DNA of 7,950 bases. Origin: Deltaproteobacteria bacterium (lineage in GTDB: Bacteria > Desulfobacterota > Binatia > UBA9968). The notes under the pieces are model-generated. The model did not search any database, had not been told where the DNA came from, and saw only the letters and a list, made by a program, of their open reading frames with translations. Location of the stretch: positions 1 through 7,950 of the forward strand of contig JAHKKJ010000140.1 of the NCBI GenBank assembly GCA_020027655.1. Direction: 5' to 3'. A program made the position numbers and the translations under genes. Below are positions 5,728-7,950 of this stretch, piece by piece (position 1 is the first letter of the stretch; every line of letters begins with the position of its first letter).

Positions 5728-6723
5728 ATGGAGTATCGAATGCGATGTTGTTTGATTGTTCTAGTTTTGATGCTGGGCTTTTCTTCTCCCGTTTTCGCCG
5801 TCTCGACGCCTGCGAAGATCGTCGTCACTTATGGCGGCTTAAACGAGCGGAGCGGGGTGCTTTTCGTCGCAAAAGACGCGGGGATTTTTCAGAAGCATGG
5901 TCTGGACGCGCAAGTGGTCAACGTGCGCAGCGGCGCGGTCGGATTGTCGGCCCTCGCTGCCGGCGAGACCCAGTTCCATCGGGGCTCGGGGACCGGCGCG
6001 TCTATCGGCGCCATGGCGGGCGGACTTGATTTGGTTTTCGTCGCTGGGCTGATTAACAAACTCGATGGCACGTTCGTGGTCGCTCCCAACATCAAGACGC
6101 CAGCGGATCTCAAGGGCAAAAGGATCGGCGTGCAAAGTATCGGCGGGGGTGTGTGGATGTTCAGCATGCTGGCTTTTGATCACTGGGGAATCAATCCGGA
6201 GCGTGACAACATTCAGTTCCGGATCATCGGCGATCAGGCGGTTATGGCCCAAGCCCTTGCAACAGGCGGGATTATCGACGCGGCGTATCTCGGCTATGCG
6301 TTTGGCGCGCAATTGGAGCGGCAAGGTTTCCGCGTCCTGGCAGATCTTCTCAAGTTAGGCATCCCCTTTCAGGGTCTGGGCATCATGGCGCGGCGGAGCT
6401 TTGTCGATCGCTCGCCCGAAACCGTAGAGCGCTACCTTAGAGCGATGGTCGAGACGATAAAATTCATCAATAACCCTGAGAACAAACCTGTGGTGATTCG
6501 GAGCTTGATGCGCACGTTGCGCCTGTCAAAGGTGGAAGACGCCGAGGCTGGCTATGACATGATGAAGGTCCTTTACGACCGGCGCATTTATGCCAACGTC
6601 GATGGGCTGCGCAACGTGATCCGTATTCTCGGCAGAAGCAACGAGCAGATTCGCAAGCTCAAAGTCGAAGATATCATTGAGGAGCGCATCGCGCGGAAGT
6701 TGGAAAAAGAAGGGCTCTTCTGA
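5728..6723 (+). CDS. Secreted ABC-type substrate-binding protein (NMT1/SsuA/TauA-like)
   Basis: A 331-residue periplasmic binding protein of the NMT1/THI5-like/SsuA class, which captures small organic ligands for an ABC importer. It has a Sec signal peptide: RMR, a hydrophobic core LIVLVLMLGF, and a likely cleavage site after PVFA (residue 24). The mature N-terminus shows the family pattern IVVTYGG...FVAKDAGIFQKHGLDAQVV, then a GLSALAAGE loop and TPADLKGKRIGVQ at the start of the second lobe. The frame stays open from TTG 5575, but ATG 5728 is chosen because the signal peptide begins there and GAGGAG (5712-5717) precedes it by 10 nt; GTG 5725 is a close alternative with 7-nt spacing. No lipobox is seen. 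No permease or ATPase gene accompanies it in this window. The ligand is unknown; older thiamine-precursor or sulfonate labels should not be copied over. Confidence 0.85.
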   Translation: MEYRMRCCLIVLVLMLGFSSPVFAVSTPAKIVVTYGGLNERSGVLFVAKDAGIFQKHGLDAQVVNVRSGAVGLSALAAGETQFHRGSGTGASIGAMAGGLDLVFVAGLINKLDGTFVVAPNIKTPADLKGKRIGVQSIGGGVWMFSMLAFDHWGINPERDNIQFRIIGDQAVMAQALATGGIIDAAYLGYAFGAQLERQGFRVLADLLKLGIPFQGLGIMARRSFVDRSPETVERYLRAMVETIKFINNPENKPVVIRSLMRTLRLSKVEDAEAGYDMMKVLYDRRIYANVDGLRNVIRILGRSNEQIRKLKVEDIIEERIARKLEKEGLF

Positions 6724-6747
6724 AAAGGCCTGGCTGGGCCTTTTCAG
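6720..6747 (+). terminator. Intrinsic terminator-like hairpin embedding the stop codon
   Basis: CTGAAAAGGCC (6720-6730), loop TGGCTG, then GGCCTTTTCAG (6737-6747) gives a perfect 11-bp stem. The TGA stop codon (6721-6723) is in the left arm. The T-rich part lies in the stem and only a short TTTC follows it, so termination may be partial rather than strong. Confidence 0.55.
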
Positions 6748-6811
6748 TTTCGTGTTCCGGGTTTCTAGTTTCGGGTTTAAAACACGAGACTCGAAACGCG
6801 AGACTCGAAAC
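6747..6811. repeat. Near-loopless imperfect palindrome with 13-nt direct repeats
   Basis: Arms 6747-6777 and 6781-6811 are inverted copies at 24 of 31 positions, separated by only 3 nt. The right arm is two exact copies of CGAGACTCGAAAC (6785-6797 and 6799-6811). Related GTTTCGAGT/GTTTCGGGT words make up the left arm. The minus strand across it translates to low-complexity peptide (LETRNTKL, RVSRFESRV) typical of false ORFs from this class of dispersed repeat. It sits immediately after the terminator hairpin and before the amidohydrolase gene. Confidence 0.6.
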
Positions 6812-6893
6812 TGTGAGGTGCTCGCGCCCGGTTGACGGTTCGATGGAAGCGGTGATACACCTACCAACAAGACGAGGCTAATTAGAAACCGCC

Positions 6894-6901
6894 AAAGGAG
6901 G
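6894..6901 (+). promoter_or_regulatory. Strong ribosome binding site of the amidohydrolase gene
   Basis: AAAGGAGG is a nearly full match to the 16S 3' end complement and lies 9 nt, all A and T, before ATG 6911. The sequence suggests efficient translation and fixes the start. Confidence 0.8.
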
Positions 6902-6910
6902 AAAAATTTT

Positions 6911-7950
6911 ATGGCTGGCAATGGCAATAACGCAGGCTGCGAGGTGCTGATTTCTTCGGACTCCCACGTGATGGAACCACCCAACACCGTGAAGGAGCGA
7001 GTTGCGCCGTCGTTCCGAGACCAAGCTCCGGTTTTTCCTGTGCTCAAAGTAGGGGAAAGCTTTCAAACCCATCCCGGAGGGTCGGACCCAAATTGCCGGA
7101 TCAAGGAGATGGAAACCGACGGGCTCAGCGCCGAGGTGCTTTATCCGACCAATCTGCTGCCGCACTTCGCGATGGACGATGCAAAGCTTCAAGAGGCCTG
7201 TTTCCGAGCCTACAACGATTGGTTGATTGATTATTGTAAGGTTGCTCCCAATCGTTTGATTGGTATCGGAGCGATCTCGGTTTATGACATCGACGGGGCA
7301 GTAAAGGAGCTGGAGCGTTGCGCAAAGGCCGGCCTCAAGGGATCGATCATCTGGCAGGCGCCCCATCCAAATCTGCCGTTTCACTCGGAGCATTACAATA
7401 AGTTCTGGGCGGCTTCCCAGGATCTCAACATGCCGGTGAATCTGCATATCCTCACCGGACATGGCTACCATAAGGAAACCGTGTTCGGGAATAAGCGAAC
7501 GGGAGTTGAGGCCTATCGGGGCAGCGTGAATCTGAAGCTCAAGGAAATCATCGATGCGTTTTTTGAACTGATTTTCTACGGAGTCTTGGACCGATATCCC
7601 AAGCTCAGGTTCGTTAGCGTCGAGAATGAAATCGGATGGATGCCGTTCATGCTCCAGCAGTGGGATTACTATTACAACAGGTTCAAAGGCGTGAATCCTC
7701 CGCCGATTACGAAAAACCCCAGCGAATATTTCAACCGGCAAGTCTATGGGACGTTTTTCCGTGACACCGCGGCGGGCCATAGTTTCGAATGGTGGGGTCA
7801 GGACAACTGCATGTGGTCCAACGATTATCCCCACGGGAACTCGACATGGCCGGAGTCGAAGAAATATATCGATCGCGACCTAGGGCACTTGCCGGCAGAC
7901 GTGCGCAGGAAACTTGTCTGCACCAACGTGGCGAAGCTCTACGACATGGA
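6911..7950 (+). CDS. Amidohydrolase-2 family metal-dependent hydrolase/decarboxylase (3' end beyond window)
   Basis: The frame is open from ATG 6911 to the window edge, giving 346 residues without a stop. It belongs to the amidohydrolase-related TIM-barrel group (Amidohydro_2), which includes ACMSD- and dihydroxybenzoate-decarboxylase-like enzymes. Visible motifs: SSDSHVMEP with D17 and H19 after strand 1; H179 in NLHILTG; E238 in VSVENEIGWMPFML; and the late strand motif MWSNDYPHGNSTWP with D305 and H308. These fit the metal- and substrate-binding positions of this group. Related proteins are often around 350-400 residues, so little is probably missing. The substrate is not known; hydrolysis and non-oxidative decarboxylation are both possible. 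It follows the binding-protein gene on the same strand, 187 nt away, with a terminator-like hairpin and a repeat between, so shared transcription is uncertain. Confidence 0.85.
   Translation, partial: MAGNGNNAGCEVLISSDSHVMEPPNTVKERVAPSFRDQAPVFPVLKVGESFQTHPGGSDPNCRIKEMETDGLSAEVLYPTNLLPHFAMDDAKLQEACFRAYNDWLIDYCKVAPNRLIGIGAISVYDIDGAVKELERCAKAGLKGSIIWQAPHPNLPFHSEHYNKFWAASQDLNMPVNLHILTGHGYHKETVFGNKRTGVEAYRGSVNLKLKEIIDAFFELIFYGVLDRYPKLRFVSVENEIGWMPFMLQQWDYYYNRFKGVNPPPITKNPSEYFNRQVYGTFFRDTAAGHSFEWWGQDNCMWSNDYPHGNSTWPESKKYIDRDLGHLPADVRRKLVCTNVAKLYDM

Noticed and set aside
6526..7047. Minus-strand 173-codon reading frame
   Set aside because: It is antisense to the binding protein and amidohydrolase and includes the 6747-6811 repeat, which explains its low-complexity middle.
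6878..7834. Minus-strand 318-codon reading frame
   Set aside because: Antisense to the amidohydrolase gene, whose motifs and strong ribosome binding site are clear on the plus strand.
1..7950. CRISPR array, tRNA/rRNA gene or transposase
   Set aside because: No regularly spaced direct repeats, no cloverleaf with CCA-type end, and no transposase or integrase motifs were seen on either strand.

Overview
This window looks like a chromosomal stretch from an uncultivated, moderately GC-rich soil or sediment bacterium. The best guess is a Deltaproteobacteria-like lineage, or Tectomicrobia, Rokubacteria or Binatota. The guess rests on the mix of genes (PIN toxin modules, a zinc-ribbon/class III cyclase/STAND ATPase giant, an orphan NMT1-type binding protein next to an amidohydrolase-2 protein) and on three kinds of palindromic intergenic repeat resembling those common in such genomes. 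It is an inference; there is no rRNA or other marker gene here to settle it. No tRNA, rRNA, transposase or CRISPR array was seen.

Layout. Positions 1-436 carry no convincing complete gene: perhaps the last 18 codons of an upstream gene, a 109-nt imperfect palindrome (91-199), a perfect 11-bp hairpin (234-260), then a promoter. Positions 437-1133 are a plus-strand toxin-antitoxin module: an AbrB/SpoVT-fold antitoxin overlapping a PIN-domain RNase. A second long palindrome (1138-1258) and a promoter candidate lead into the largest gene (1349-4723). It encodes an 1124-residue protein with two zinc ribbons, a class III nucleotide cyclase domain, a STAND-type ATPase and a C-terminal TPR-like solenoid. 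Its cyclase domain keeps both metal-binding aspartates and the catalytic arginine but has Gln and His where canonical enzymes have Lys and Asn.

A second toxin-antitoxin module lies on the minus strand (5511-4790), convergent with the cyclase gene. It pairs a Phd/YefM antitoxin with another PIN toxin in a GTGA overlap. Its promoter contains a perfect 17-bp palindrome over the -10 box, the expected autoregulatory operator. Divergent from it, at 5728-6723, is a secreted substrate-binding protein of the NMT1/SsuA-like class. Its stop codon lies inside a perfect terminator-like hairpin, followed by a third palindromic repeat. The window ends in an amidohydrolase-2 family gene (6911 to beyond 7950) with a very strong ribosome binding site.

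How the parts relate. The two toxin-antitoxin modules use unrelated antitoxin folds and bracket the cyclase/STAND gene, an arrangement typical of accessory or island-like DNA. The binding protein and amidohydrolase may serve uptake and breakdown of one organic compound, but no permease or ATPase gene is present here and the two genes are separated by a likely terminator. The most unusual item is the cyclase/STAND protein with its altered substrate pocket.
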